From the NCBI GenBank assembly GCA_910589425.1, contig CAJUSZ010000001.1:89612-153611 (forward strand): DNA of 64,000 nt. The letters are read 5' to 3'. Shown here in pieces: positions 16,842-26,245 of the stretch (positions are counted from its first letter, which is position 1; every line of letters begins with the position of its first letter). This DNA comes from an uncultured Muribaculaceae bacterium (GTDB lineage Bacteria > Bacteroidota > Bacteroidia > Bacteroidales > Muribaculaceae). Made by a program: the position numbers and the translations under genes. The notes beneath the pieces are model-generated. The model made no database searches and was not told the origin of the DNA. It was given only the letters and a program-made list of their open reading frames with translations.

Positions 16842-19154
16842 TCAGCGTTCGAATCTCGGAGCCTGAAGAAATATTCCGAAGTTTATACCGAAATTCCAAT
16901 TGCGTGCCGGAGAGGAGAGATAATTGCAGTATACCGATAAACTTGCAAATGAAAAATTATATACCGCAGCGACTTCTCCAATGAATTCAGCTTTCCGGAA
17001 CCATCCGTTGTAACCAAGACATCCGTCGCTTTTTTTATAGGCATTCCTGATAGGGCTGAACACAAAGAAGTCTCCTCTGATCTGCATATTACCGAATGGC
17101 TTCCATATCGGGATCACACCTGCCGCCAGGTAATTGTCTGATCGGAAAGATTCATTGAAATAGTTTCTTGTGGAAGGTGTCGGTTCAAAAGCTGGAGCGC
17201 TTATCATTGATGCAGTGTAGTTTTGATGGTATTTTCTTAACGTCGCGACTACATTTCCTTTTCCTCCGATTTTAAAATGCTTGTTTATGGAGAAATAATG
17301 TTCCCAGTCTATCTCTATGCGTGCTTTACCGTAAGAAGCCGACGATTCGGTTTCAGGCTCGTATGGCATGTATTTGCTATGCTCATACGCAGCAAATAAA
17401 TATGCATTCAATTTCATCCCTTCGCTTGGATACATTATGCCGTTGAGAGTGTTGCGTTCAATACCGACTCTTAATGCACCGACCTTATATTGGGTTTTGT
17501 CTCTACCGGATGTGGAATAATTTTTTACATTGTCAGAAAAATATTTGTCCCAAAGATAGCCATATCCCAGATCTGCATACAGTTTCGCTGTACGGCCTAT
17601 TGCACGGCAATACTTTAGTCTTACGTATGCCTGATAATCCGATATGAATGTCGGAGTATTATTTTGATAAAAAAGAAGTTCGGTAGAATAGAATTTTTGG
17701 CGGCTGATCACTGCCGATAGTTCGAGGAACGAAGGCACGACCGTCTTGAGAGAAAACCTGACACTCGCCTGTCCAGCGAAGTATGTCTGTCCGAGCCATC
17801 CGCTCAAATTTGCATCAAGAGAATTAAATCTGAGTGTGTGATAGCCGAAATTCAGGTATAGCATGCTGTTTGTAGATGACGAAATCCAGCCTCCGACTCC
17901 GATTCCCCAGTTATCTTTGACTGACGCTTGCAAATCGAGGATGGTGGAATCTCCGGAGAATCGGGCATTGGGGACTAGATCAGAGAATTTCCCGGTCAAG
18001 ACAGCCTGATAATAGCTGTCTTGCGTGCGCGTCATCCCAAATGGTCGCTGTTTGCCACGGTTAAATAAAAACTCGATATACCGTGATTGTGATGGTGTTG
18101 CTCCGCTTACTGATACCGAATCAAAAACTATTTCAGGCGTATGTGTGGCAAATGCTTTCCGTTTTGCATCTACAATCTCCGGATCACGCCTGCTTTTAAC
18201 TCTGGATTTTATGGAATCAACCATAGAAAGCCCTGTTTTGTAGCCAATTGAATATATCTCATTTGCCTTATCGAAATCCAGGACACCGAAATTCAGAACA
18301 GGAACCTGAATTTTGATCCCATCTTCTGCAGGCAAGGAATAATCATTATTCTGTATTATCATGTCCTCAAGCTGGCTGTATATGTCTCCTGCTTCCGGTC
18401 TGGTGTCTGGAGAAGATACTGAAACCCCGATTATAAAGTCCGGATCAAAATCACTCTTCATCACGTCTACCGGGAAATTATCATAGATGCCGCCATCGTA
18501 AACCAAGACCCCGTCAAGTTTGATGGGTTTGAATACCAATGGGAAACTCATCGACGCCCGGACAGCATCTCCCAATGATCCGGATTTAGATACAATCTTA
18601 TGCTTATGGTATACGTCTGAACAAACTGATCTGAATGGAACGAACAGATTGTTGAAGTTTTCTCCGCATTGTTTGGTATATTTTGCATAGAGCCTCATGA
18701 ATTCTATGTTCATCGGCAGAGGCGAAATCAGATTCGTCGGCAGCAACTTCATTGAAAAGATTGTGGAATCTTTAAAATCAAGATTAATCCCTACCCACTT
18801 TGGTGTGGGTTCGGGAATTGAAAAATAATATTTGTCTGCCGGATTTATCACTCCGGAACTCCAATAGCCAAAGTCGGGAGATGTAAAGAAGTTCATCATA
18901 CTGTCTGGCGTCCATCCACAACTGTAGAGACTACCGACAATGGCACCCATAGAGGTGCCTGCCACATAATCTATAGGAATATCATTTTCTTCGAGCGCCT
19001 TGATGACGCCTACGTGAGCTATTCCCTTGGCTCCTCCACCACTTAACACAAGGCCGACGCTCTGGATAGTGTCTGGTCTCAATGTGTCTGGATAGGCACT
19101 TGAAAACACTGTCGTAAGCAATGCCGCTATCCAAAAGATTCTCCGATATCCCAT
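16842..19154 (-). CDS. Patatin-like phospholipase with C-terminal barrel
   Basis: This 770-residue outer-membrane protein has a type Vd-like plan. A signal peptide (1-22) precedes a patatin lipase domain with the oxyanion loop GGGAKG (39-44), nucleophile Ser68 in GTSMG and Asp220 in YDGG. A POTRA-like stretch follows (about 300-400), then a C-terminal region of alternating aromatic beta-strands resembling BamA/TamA barrels that ends in Phe-Glu-Arg. All catalytic residues are present, so it should hydrolyse acyl esters of phospholipids. Whether the lipase is secreted through its own barrel is inferred from PlpD-like proteins. Confidence 0.87.
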   Translation of the reverse strand: MGYRRIFWIAALLTTVFSSAYPDTLRPDTIQSVGLVLSGGGAKGIAHVGVIKALEENDIPIDYVAGTSMGAIVGSLYSCGWTPDSMMNFFTSPDFGYWSSGVINPADKYYFSIPEPTPKWVGINLDFKDSTIFSMKLLPTNLISPLPMNIEFMRLYAKYTKQCGENFNNLFVPFRSVCSDVYHKHKIVSKSGSLGDAVRASMSFPLVFKPIKLDGVLVYDGGIYDNFPVDVMKSDFDPDFIIGVSVSSPDTRPEAGDIYSQLEDMIIQNNDYSLPAEDGIKIQVPVLNFGVLDFDKANEIYSIGYKTGLSMVDSIKSRVKSRRDPEIVDAKRKAFATHTPEIVFDSVSVSGATPSQSRYIEFLFNRGKQRPFGMTRTQDSYYQAVLTGKFSDLVPNARFSGDSTILDLQASVKDNWGIGVGGWISSSTNSMLYLNFGYHTLRFNSLDANLSGWLGQTYFAGQASVRFSLKTVVPSFLELSAVISRQKFYSTELLFYQNNTPTFISDYQAYVRLKYCRAIGRTAKLYADLGYGYLWDKYFSDNVKNYSTSGRDKTQYKVGALRVGIERNTLNGIMYPSEGMKLNAYLFAAYEHSKYMPYEPETESSASYGKARIEIDWEHYFSINKHFKIGGKGNVVATLRKYHQNYTASMISAPAFEPTPSTRNYFNESFRSDNYLAAGVIPIWKPFGNMQIRGDFFVFSPIRNAYKKSDGCLGYNGWFRKAEFIGEVAAVYNFSFASLSVYCNYLSSPARNWNFGINFGIFLQAPRFER

Positions 19155-19180
19155 TGATAAGGTTTATATTGATGTTTAGA

Positions 19181-20473
19181 TTATGTTTCTTTATTATATT
19201 GTGTTCCGATATTATCGCTCATGTATGAATCCTTAAACCCAAGAAAATATAAGACTCCGTCAATGCCTATTGTAGATATGCTTTGTGAGGCGGATGCTTT
19301 TACCTTAGGTTTCGCATGGAAGGCTATCCCCAATCCGGCTTCGGACAGCATTGGGAGATCATTGGCTCCGTCGCCTACAGCTATTGTCTGGGCTATATTG
19401 ATGTTTTCTACCTGGGCGAGCAGCCTGAGCAGTTCTTTTTTACGTTGTCCATCAACTATATCCCCTACATAATTGCCTGTCAGCTTTCCGTCCGGGCCGA
19501 TTTCAAGCTCATTGGCATATACATAGTCAAATCCGAACTTTTGTTTCAGATAATTGCCAAAATATGTGAATCCACCGGATATTATGGCAGTCTTGTAGCC
19601 AGAACGTTTAAGAACCTCCATCATCCGGCCCACGCCTTCGGTTATAGGCAGGTTATTGGCGATTTCATCCATGACATGCACATCCAGCCCTTTGAGAAGA
19701 GCAACCCGACGACGGAAACTTTCGCAGAAATCAATCTCTCCTCTCATCGCTGATTCTGTGATAGCTCTGACCTCCGGGCCGACACCGGCTCTGTCCGCGA
19801 GTTCATCTATCACTTCTGTCCGGATAAGTGTCGAGTCCATGTCGAAGCATATCAGACGGCGGCATCTGCGATACATATTGTCTTCCTGAAGGGATATATC
19901 AAAATTCAATGTGCCGGCGAGTTCCATGAAACTCTTTTGCATGGCTGTCTTATCAACAGGATTGCCTCTCACAGACAATTCTATGCATCCTTTCGCACGT
20001 GGCTGTTCGGTTTTATCCAATGGCATGCGCCCCGTCAGCCGCCGGATTGAGTCGATGTTCAAACGCTGGCTTGTAATGATCTTGGTGACCCTGGATATTT
20101 GCTCAGCCGTGATTTCACGGCCAAGCATAGTGATTATGTATCTGTTTTTACCTTGTTTGTGTACCCACTGTTGATATGCTTCCTCGGATATTACACTAAA
20201 CTGAACCTGCACATGCATAGCACTGGTTGTGAGCAACAATTCCTTTAGGATCTCTCCGCTCTTATTACTGTCGGTCTTGAATAATATACCGAGAGCGAGC
20301 GTATGGTGTATATCTGCTTGACCAATGTCGAGAATCTGAGCGTTGTACCGGGCAAGAATCTCTGTTAAAGTCGCAGTTATTCCGGCTTTATCTTGGCCGG
20401 AAATGTTCATGAGTATTAATTCTCTTTCGGAATTTGCAACCGGCAGAGATTTGTTAGTTTCCATTGCTTGCAT
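19181..20473 (-). CDS. serB: Phosphoserine phosphatase with ACT domains
   Basis: SerB removes phosphate from O-phospho-L-serine in the last step of serine synthesis. The 430-residue form has an N-terminal region of two ACT-like modules (about 17-95 and 112-175). The HAD phosphatase domain follows with the nucleophile motif DMDSTL (Asp211), IISGGF, and the motif with Lys and Asp-Asp, VGDGANDLPM. Two possible starts exist (20473 and 20464). The Sel1-repeat gene ends 7 bp upstream, which points to co-transcription. Confidence 0.93.
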   Translation of the reverse strand: MQAMETNKSLPVANSERELILMNISGQDKAGITATLTEILARYNAQILDIGQADIHHTLALGILFKTDSNKSGEILKELLLTTSAMHVQVQFSVISEEAYQQWVHKQGKNRYIITMLGREITAEQISRVTKIITSQRLNIDSIRRLTGRMPLDKTEQPRAKGCIELSVRGNPVDKTAMQKSFMELAGTLNFDISLQEDNMYRRCRRLICFDMDSTLIRTEVIDELADRAGVGPEVRAITESAMRGEIDFCESFRRRVALLKGLDVHVMDEIANNLPITEGVGRMMEVLKRSGYKTAIISGGFTYFGNYLKQKFGFDYVYANELEIGPDGKLTGNYVGDIVDGQRKKELLRLLAQVENINIAQTIAVGDGANDLPMLSEAGLGIAFHAKPKVKASASQSISTIGIDGVLYFLGFKDSYMSDNIGTQYNKET

Positions 20474-20479
20474 ATTGGA

Positions 20480-21157
20480 TTAGCGCTTGCTGTGTTTTGA
20501 CGTATTATGTGTGCGTTTTGCCGGAGAAACTGATTTTAACGATTTGACTTGTTGCGCCGCATCCTTGTAGCTTTTCTCCGCTGCTTTTTCAAACCATTCT
20601 ATCGCTTTCTCTTTGTCCCGTTTAACTCCACGTCCATCGCGAAGCATCACAGCATACTGATACTGCCCTTCTGGATTGCCGCGGGATCCTGCTCTCCAAA
20701 AATATTCGGAAGCTATGCGGTCATCCTGCTGCACTCCTTTGCCTTCCAAAAACTGACGTCCGATTTCAACCATAGCTTTCAAGCTTCCGTTTCTGGCAGC
20801 TTTACGAAACCAATAAGCCGATTCTTCGTAGCTTTGAGGGAAACCTATTCCATCTCTGTAGAGCGTACCGATGTCAAAGTCTGCCTCGACGTTTCCACCT
20901 CGTGCGGCTTTGCCATACCAGATTATGGCCTGCTCAAGATCTTTTCCCACACCAGTGCCTGTCTGGTAACACACGGCGACGCGACGCATTGCCTCGGAAT
21001 CACCCATCAGTGCCGCATTATGATAATCTGAAAAATCCTGCGCCCGAAGAATTACCGCAGGGACTTTGACAGAGTCTGTTTCTTCTGCAGCCATAACTAA
21101 ATGGCTACCGAATGACGCAAAAGAAAACATCAATATAGCAAATAATGTCTTGTTCAT
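20480..21157 (-). CDS. Sel1-repeat (SEL1-like TPR) protein, secreted
   Basis: ATG at 21157 gives a clear signal peptide (MNKTLFAILMFSFASFGSHL, cleavage near MAA); an upstream extension of 20 residues lacks one. The mature part has about four Sel1 repeats of 36 residues, recognised by A-x-x-x-Y-x-x-G-x-G-V and W(F/Y)-x-K-A-A (for example AIIWYGKAARGGN, SAYWFRKAARNGS, AIEWFEKAAEKS). Such solenoids are protein-binding scaffolds in the periplasm. The C-terminus is a basic tail (KRTHNTSKHSKR). Partner is unknown; serB follows 7 bp downstream. Confidence 0.85.
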   Translation of the reverse strand: MNKTLFAILMFSFASFGSHLVMAAEETDSVKVPAVILRAQDFSDYHNAALMGDSEAMRRVAVCYQTGTGVGKDLEQAIIWYGKAARGGNVEADFDIGTLYRDGIGFPQSYEESAYWFRKAARNGSLKAMVEIGRQFLEGKGVQQDDRIASEYFWRAGSRGNPEGQYQYAVMLRDGRGVKRDKEKAIEWFEKAAEKSYKDAAQQVKSLKSVSPAKRTHNTSKHSKR

Positions 21158-21285
21158 ATTTATAAAGATTTCTATAAAACTGGCGATTTGATCGCTTTTG
21201 TTTTTATAACAACCCACAAGACAAAATTACTTGCCGAATAATCTGCTGATACGCCTATTGTTTAGAATTTACCTGACAACACACT

Positions 21286-21780
21286 CTAAAGAATCTTCAT
21301 TGCGATCATCGCACAAGCCTCAGCATCAGCCAGGGCATTATGATGTTCTTCAAGATTATAGCCGCAATGTGCGGCAACCGTCGGCAACTTATGATTTGGA
21401 AGTTGCCGTCCGAATTTCATTCTGGATGCTGAGCAAGTGCAAAGAAACTTATATTGCGGGTAGTCCATCTCAAAGCGGCTGAAAGCTGCTTTAAGACAAC
21501 TTTCATCAAATCTGCTGAAATGCGCCACCAACGGGAGCCCGTCAATAATAGGGGAGATCTCTGCCCACACTTCGGGAAAAGTGTCCGCACAGTCTGTATC
21601 GATGCGGGTAAGTCCATGTACGGATGTATTTGCAGGTGAATAATAGTTAGGGACCGGATGAATCAATCGGTAAATCTTTTGGCATATCATTCCATTGCGT
21701 ACAACCACCACACCTACGCTGCATACACTTGACCTATACCCGTTGGCGGTTTCAAAATCTATCGCTGCGAAATTTTTCAT
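21286..21780 (-). CDS. DnaQ-like 3'-5' exonuclease
   Basis: This compact 164-residue DEDDh exonuclease domain has Exo I AIDFETANGYRSSVCSVG (Asp8, Glu10), Exo II around VAHFSRFDESCL, and Exo III HHNALADAEACA with the catalytic His and Asp. It matches stand-alone epsilon-like proteins rather than the polymerase epsilon subunit of about 240 residues, since it lacks the clamp-binding tail. The role may be DNA repair or RNA trimming. It is divergent from the methyltransferase gene across 109 bp. Confidence 0.86.
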   Translation of the reverse strand: MKNFAAIDFETANGYRSSVCSVGVVVVRNGMICQKIYRLIHPVPNYYSPANTSVHGLTRIDTDCADTFPEVWAEISPIIDGLPLVAHFSRFDESCLKAAFSRFEMDYPQYKFLCTCSASRMKFGRQLPNHKLPTVAAHCGYNLEEHHNALADAEACAMIAMKIL

Positions 21781-21889
21781 CCGACAAATTTAGTCTGTTT
21801 CAGTTAAATCGTAACGCTGATATGGAAGGAATATGAATCATTTTAACTATTTTTGTAACAAATATGAACTTATAATGATGTGTTGACTG

Positions 21890-23092
21890 ATGGAATATAC
21901 AGCATCTTTTTTTGAATTCATTAAGAAGCACTACTATGATAATACAGACAAGCTAAGACTTAAATACCATTCCAGATGTGCCGATGGATTCTCATATTCA
22001 GAAGCGATTGATCAGATCGAGGCAAGAAGGAAAAGCGCAGGTAAACTCGACGCACTGACCTGCAATGACAAATTCGTCTTTCCGGCAACAATCTGCGCAG
22101 AGCAGGCTACCTCCTCCGAGATAGCGGCTTTTCACGCTTCGTTTATTCCACGTGGTTCGAAAGTTTTAGATATGACATGCGGGCTTGGCAGCGATGTGTT
22201 TGCTTTTTCTGACCGCGCTTCGAGCGTTATTGCCATTGAGAGGGATCCTCATTATTGTGAGGTCATGAGATACAACTGTGGTGTGTTGAATAAGAGCAAC
22301 ATCAAGGTCTCTTGCGGTGATTCGACTGAGTGGATAGAGAATTGCGAGGATAAGTTTGATGTAATATTTATAGATCCTCACAGAAGAGGCAGCGGCAATT
22401 CCCGCAAATTTGCATTCAGCGATTGTGTCCCGGATGTGGAAAAGCTTTCGTATAGTCTTCTTGAGAAATGCGGCCTATTGATGATCAAAGCCTCACCAAT
22501 GCTGGATATAGATGCGGTTTCCAAAAGTATAAAAGGATGTTTTGAGATTCACGTAGTGGCTCTGCATGGAGAATGCAAGGAAGTTCTTGTATGTGCGGGA
22601 AAAGGTGGAAATCTCAGGATGGTAAATACGATAAACATACTTAAAGATAAGATTGAAAAATACACTGTTAACATAAATGAATCAGATGTTTATAAAAATA
22701 TTATACTGTCTGATTTAGATGATCTGGCACAAGGATTCATATATGAACCGAATGCTGCAGTGCTTAAGTTAGGATCAAAAGGACATCTATGTAGCAGCTA
22801 CAAAGGTCTTAAACAACTGAATATCAATACCCACCTCTACTTCTCAAAAGATTTGGTCAAAAATTTCCCAGGAAAAATTTTCAAAATTTCAGCTATACTT
22901 AAACAATCGGATATTAAATCATTAAAAAACAACAATATAAATATTATAGCACGCAATTATGGAGTGAGCGCTGAAGAACTCTCATCAAGGCTGAAGATCA
23001 AGAGTGGAACCACCAGCTTTTTAATAGCATTCAGAGCTGGCGTGGGTAAAGGAAAGCCGATGATGCTGAAATGCGAAAGGCTCTTTATGTAG
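21890..23092 (+). CDS. Class I SAM methyltransferase with THUMP-like domain
   Basis: This 400-residue protein has a helical N-terminal part (1-85), a Rossmann methyltransferase core (motif I KVLDMTCGLGSDV, about 91-103; motif IV-like FDVIFIDPHRRGSGNS, about 155-170) and a C-terminal alpha/beta THUMP-like region from about 280. The DPxRR motif and C-terminal module match a Bacteroidota family usually annotated as a THUMP-like methyltransferase, probably acting on RNA. The exact target is unknown. A -7 box candidate TATTTTTG lies at 21848-21855. Confidence 0.82.
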   Translation: MEYTASFFEFIKKHYYDNTDKLRLKYHSRCADGFSYSEAIDQIEARRKSAGKLDALTCNDKFVFPATICAEQATSSEIAAFHASFIPRGSKVLDMTCGLGSDVFAFSDRASSVIAIERDPHYCEVMRYNCGVLNKSNIKVSCGDSTEWIENCEDKFDVIFIDPHRRGSGNSRKFAFSDCVPDVEKLSYSLLEKCGLLMIKASPMLDIDAVSKSIKGCFEIHVVALHGECKEVLVCAGKGGNLRMVNTINILKDKIEKYTVNINESDVYKNIILSDLDDLAQGFIYEPNAAVLKLGSKGHLCSSYKGLKQLNINTHLYFSKDLVKNFPGKIFKISAILKQSDIKSLKNNNINIIARNYGVSAEELSSRLKIKSGTTSFLIAFRAGVGKGKPMMLKCERLFM

Positions 23093-23119
23093 CCGGTGTT
23101 TTTCTGAAATATGGGAAAG

Positions 23120-25699
23120 TCAGAAAGAAAAGTGGAGACTGATCCTCAGCCCGCTTTTATCTATTCCAGCGCGGTTCCTATATGTGAGCCTCCATATATA
23201 GTCAATGCGCAATATTGAGAATATATTATCAATCCCGACGCCAGCCTCCATATACGGAACAGCACTTAAAAACCCGACATTTGCATCCTTGGGGAAACGA
23301 TACAGCTTGTCATTGCGCGATGGGTCGTTTCGGGATGACAGATGTCCGGTAAAGCCCTTGAAAGTAAGAACCTCACGCAGCTTGGTCTTCTTGACAATCG
23401 GGATTCTGTTGAATAGTATTCCATTCCCGAAATATGTCAGGTCAACAGAGACAAACTGATCCATTGCAAACTCCATTGGATTCAGCAATGCATACGATTC
23501 CGGCTGTATCGTATAGCTAAGGTTGGCATTCTGCCAGGCTAAGGCTGGATAGGGGACAGCACTCCATATCTTGGCCGCTTTCAGGGATGAATCAAGATAT
23601 CCGAAAGCAGAGAACCAGAACCGCTTGCTGAATGAAAATTCTGTCTTGTTCAATGTGAATGGCGCTCCCAAAAGCTTTCTCGGCCCGAATTCATGAGACA
23701 AAGTTATTACCGGTGCGTCAAGATTGACAGGCCGCCTCGATGTAGCTCCTTGAACAAATTTTTCTCCCGGAGCATATCTTAAGGAAATGAACAATGATGT
23801 TTGATTGTAATGTCCCGAATATGTCCCATCGGAATTCTCAAATCTTATCCATTTGGTAGCTTCCTGCCTTTCATAGCGCAATCCGGCTTCTATCGACAGA
23901 TTGAATGGAAACTCCCTGATATACTTCAGTTGGGCAAGCCTTCTGTAAGTTATGAGAAAACTGCCCTTGCGTTTCACAGACAAGAAAATATTATCTGGAT
24001 TGGTAAACAAATAATGTTCGCCAATCCTGTCAGTATCGTATTGATACTCAGCTCTGATAAGATGAATAGGAAATTCTCTTGAATGATATTTCTTGGGAAT
24101 GAGAGACCAATCCATCTCCGCCTTGTATTTCCATTTTTTATCTTTAAGACCGTAAGCGACATATCCTCGTCCGAACAAATGGGGGGAGAGGTTCGCTGTT
24201 GTCATACCACCTATCCTGAAGCGCACACCTTCTGCCTTGTTTGTACTTACAAGCGTATTTACAGGACCGAAGTCAAATTTACTGTTTTTGCCTGTGTGGA
24301 TATAACCATTGACAAGTATCCCTAAGATTTTCTCTCCCCAGTAGAAAACCGGTAGTTTTCTCATTTTTAACAGAAAATTCTCCAGACTGTTTTCACTTTT
24401 GGGTATGTCCAGTATGCGGGCATCTTCCCAGAAAGCCACATCCCGTTCAGAGGCGTCTTCAAGTATAAATCTTGTACCTGGTTTATCGTAAAATTGTGAA
24501 AACTTGCTGTTTGATGAGTAATCGTGATTCCTGTAAGCTGTCTGGCGCCTTGTGTATATCTTCTGAGTGCCTGGAACTATCTGGAATTCAACTGTAATGT
24601 CATCCGATTTCTTAAGCCAGTTGTTGTGGCTGTCTCTGACAAAAGACTGATCGACAATCATGTTTTTCACAAAATTCAGATTGACCGATTTAGGAACACG
24701 CATCTGCAGACGGCTGACGAACCCAGTTGTGTCTCCAACCTCAATCCACATCCGGCCGTTAAATCCCATCGACTCGGGATTATGAGGAACAAATTGCAAT
24801 TCAAGAAACCGTTTGTTGTCGATATTTACTGTGTCAAGATAATACTTGTAGTAATTTGCCCCTATATTAGACAGCGGGCTTACGAATCTGTTTTGCAATA
24901 CGCTTATATCATTGCCAAAGATGCTGATTTCTCTGAAAGCATCCTCCAGAGCTGTCTGGATATTGTCCTGATTGAATGTCTTGTCAATTCCTGCGCTTTT
25001 TTGTCCGACGACTATTTCTTTGCCTTTGTCATCATCGTGAGTGTATAGTTGCGATGCGAATTTTTCTTTTACACTGATTTTAAGAACCGGCTTGTCGATA
25101 TATGGAACTGAATCAATATAGTCTTTGATAAATGGCATTTTCCTGGCCGACCAGCTTCCCGAATCCGGCATTTGAAAGTCAGACAGACCGATCACTATTT
25201 TTTCATATTTATCATATCCATAATACTCAGAGTTTTTCGGATCGTGTAATGGATACGATTTTCTGATTCTTTCCATCAATTCCACAGCGGGATTATTCTT
25301 TCTTGAATATTTGCCTTTACGTGGTTTTACAAAAACTTCCGACAGTGTTGTGGTGGATGGAAGAAGTGAGATCCTCAGATCCCTGCCGTTGCCGCCTGAT
25401 ATAGTTACCGCAGCCGGTTGATAGCCCATAGAGCTAACTATGAGCTTATGGATCTTTTTGTCTGATGTATAGTTGAATGTGCCGTCTTCCCGGGACAGGC
25501 ATCCTCCGTCCGCACCGATGGCATATATATTGACGAGCGGAATCGGTTCAGAAGTCAGAGAGTCGATAACAATGCCGTTTACTTGATATGTCCCCGGATT
25601 GTCCATCGACAGGTTCTGAGCGGAGGCACCCATGCCAAATACAACACATAAAGCTGTAATGACCGGTAATATAAGCAATCGGAACTTTGCTGTGTGCAT
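23120..25699 (-). CDS. DUF5686 outer-membrane protein with regulatory-like domain
   Basis: ATG at 25699 opens a good signal peptide (FRLLILPVITALCVVF, ending near SAQ). Next is a carboxypeptidase-regulatory-like beta-sandwich (VNGIVIDSLTSEPIPLVNIY), as at the front of TonB-dependent proteins. A long DUF5686 region follows, and its last ~350 residues consist of amphipathic, aromatic strands ending in SLHFSF, the terminal Phe typical of outer-membrane barrels. There is no plug domain, so it is not a standard SusC receptor. Its function is unknown. It stands opposite the CYTH gene, whose promoter overlaps its start codon. Confidence 0.8.
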   Translation of the reverse strand: MHTAKFRLLILPVITALCVVFGMGASAQNLSMDNPGTYQVNGIVIDSLTSEPIPLVNIYAIGADGGCLSREDGTFNYTSDKKIHKLIVSSMGYQPAAVTISGGNGRDLRISLLPSTTTLSEVFVKPRKGKYSRKNNPAVELMERIRKSYPLHDPKNSEYYGYDKYEKIVIGLSDFQMPDSGSWSARKMPFIKDYIDSVPYIDKPVLKISVKEKFASQLYTHDDDKGKEIVVGQKSAGIDKTFNQDNIQTALEDAFREISIFGNDISVLQNRFVSPLSNIGANYYKYYLDTVNIDNKRFLELQFVPHNPESMGFNGRMWIEVGDTTGFVSRLQMRVPKSVNLNFVKNMIVDQSFVRDSHNNWLKKSDDITVEFQIVPGTQKIYTRRQTAYRNHDYSSNSKFSQFYDKPGTRFILEDASERDVAFWEDARILDIPKSENSLENFLLKMRKLPVFYWGEKILGILVNGYIHTGKNSKFDFGPVNTLVSTNKAEGVRFRIGGMTTANLSPHLFGRGYVAYGLKDKKWKYKAEMDWSLIPKKYHSREFPIHLIRAEYQYDTDRIGEHYLFTNPDNIFLSVKRKGSFLITYRRLAQLKYIREFPFNLSIEAGLRYERQEATKWIRFENSDGTYSGHYNQTSLFISLRYAPGEKFVQGATSRRPVNLDAPVITLSHEFGPRKLLGAPFTLNKTEFSFSKRFWFSAFGYLDSSLKAAKIWSAVPYPALAWQNANLSYTIQPESYALLNPMEFAMDQFVSVDLTYFGNGILFNRIPIVKKTKLREVLTFKGFTGHLSSRNDPSRNDKLYRFPKDANVGFLSAVPYMEAGVGIDNIFSILRIDYIWRLTYRNRAGIDKSGLRISLHFSF

Positions 25700-25716
25700 T
25701 ATAATTGTTATATTTG
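25686..25716 (+). promoter_or_regulatory. Promoter for the CYTH / ABC-F operon
   Basis: TTTG at 25686-25689, 19 nt, TATATTTG at 25709-25716 is a full match to the Bacteroidota consensus. The -33 half lies within the first codons of the divergent DUF5686 gene. The leader to the CYTH ATG is about 60 nt. Confidence 0.7.
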
Positions 25717-25780
25717 CATCGTGTTTCAACATGTGCGACGAATCTATAACGTGCCATGCGGGATAAAATTACGTCGGATT

Positions 25781-26245
25781 ATGTCAAAAGAGATAGAGCA
25801 TAAATATTTAGTAATAGATGAAAGCTTCAGGCTTCACCAGACAGGTGAGACTGAAATAATACAGGGCTATCTAAAATCGGATGACCGATGCACCGTCCGT
25901 ATACGAATTTATGGATCTGATGCTTTTATTACAGTAAAAGGCCATACGGAAAACAACACACGCGATGAATTTGAATACCCTATCCCTTATGAAGACGCCC
26001 GGTTCATGCTTGATCGTTATTGCCCGTCTGTGATCCGGAAAATCAGGCATATAGTGTACTTTGAAGGGCATAAATGGGAAATAGATGAGTTCAAAGATTC
26101 GCTTGAGGGTCTTGTCATTGCCGAGATTGAACTCGATGATCAATCCGAGGAATATATGCTTCCCCCTTTTGTTGGCAAAAATGTGTCGGACGATCCCCGC
26201 TACTATAATTCAAATCTTGTGAAATCTAATGGTTTCGATAAATAA
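25781..26245 (+). CDS. CYTH domain protein
   Basis: This 154-residue triphosphate-tunnel-family protein starts with the signature EIEHKYLV (E-x-E-x-K), which binds the triphosphate and metal, and continues with RCTVRIRIYG, ITVKG and WEIDEF strands expected of the beta-tunnel. Characterised stand-alone bacterial members are often inorganic triphosphatases. ATG at 25781 is chosen; an upstream extension from 25694 lies within promoter sequence. Its 3' end overlaps the ABC-F gene by 17 bp. Confidence 0.88.
   Translation: MSKEIEHKYLVIDESFRLHQTGETEIIQGYLKSDDRCTVRIRIYGSDAFITVKGHTENNTRDEFEYPIPYEDARFMLDRYCPSVIRKIRHIVYFEGHKWEIDEFKDSLEGLVIAEIELDDQSEEYMLPPFVGKNVSDDPRYYNSNLVKSNGFDK

Noticed and set aside
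25694..25780. 29-residue extension of the CYTH protein
   Set aside because: It includes the -7 element of a consensus promoter; the CYTH E-x-E-x-K motif stands right after the ATG at 25781.
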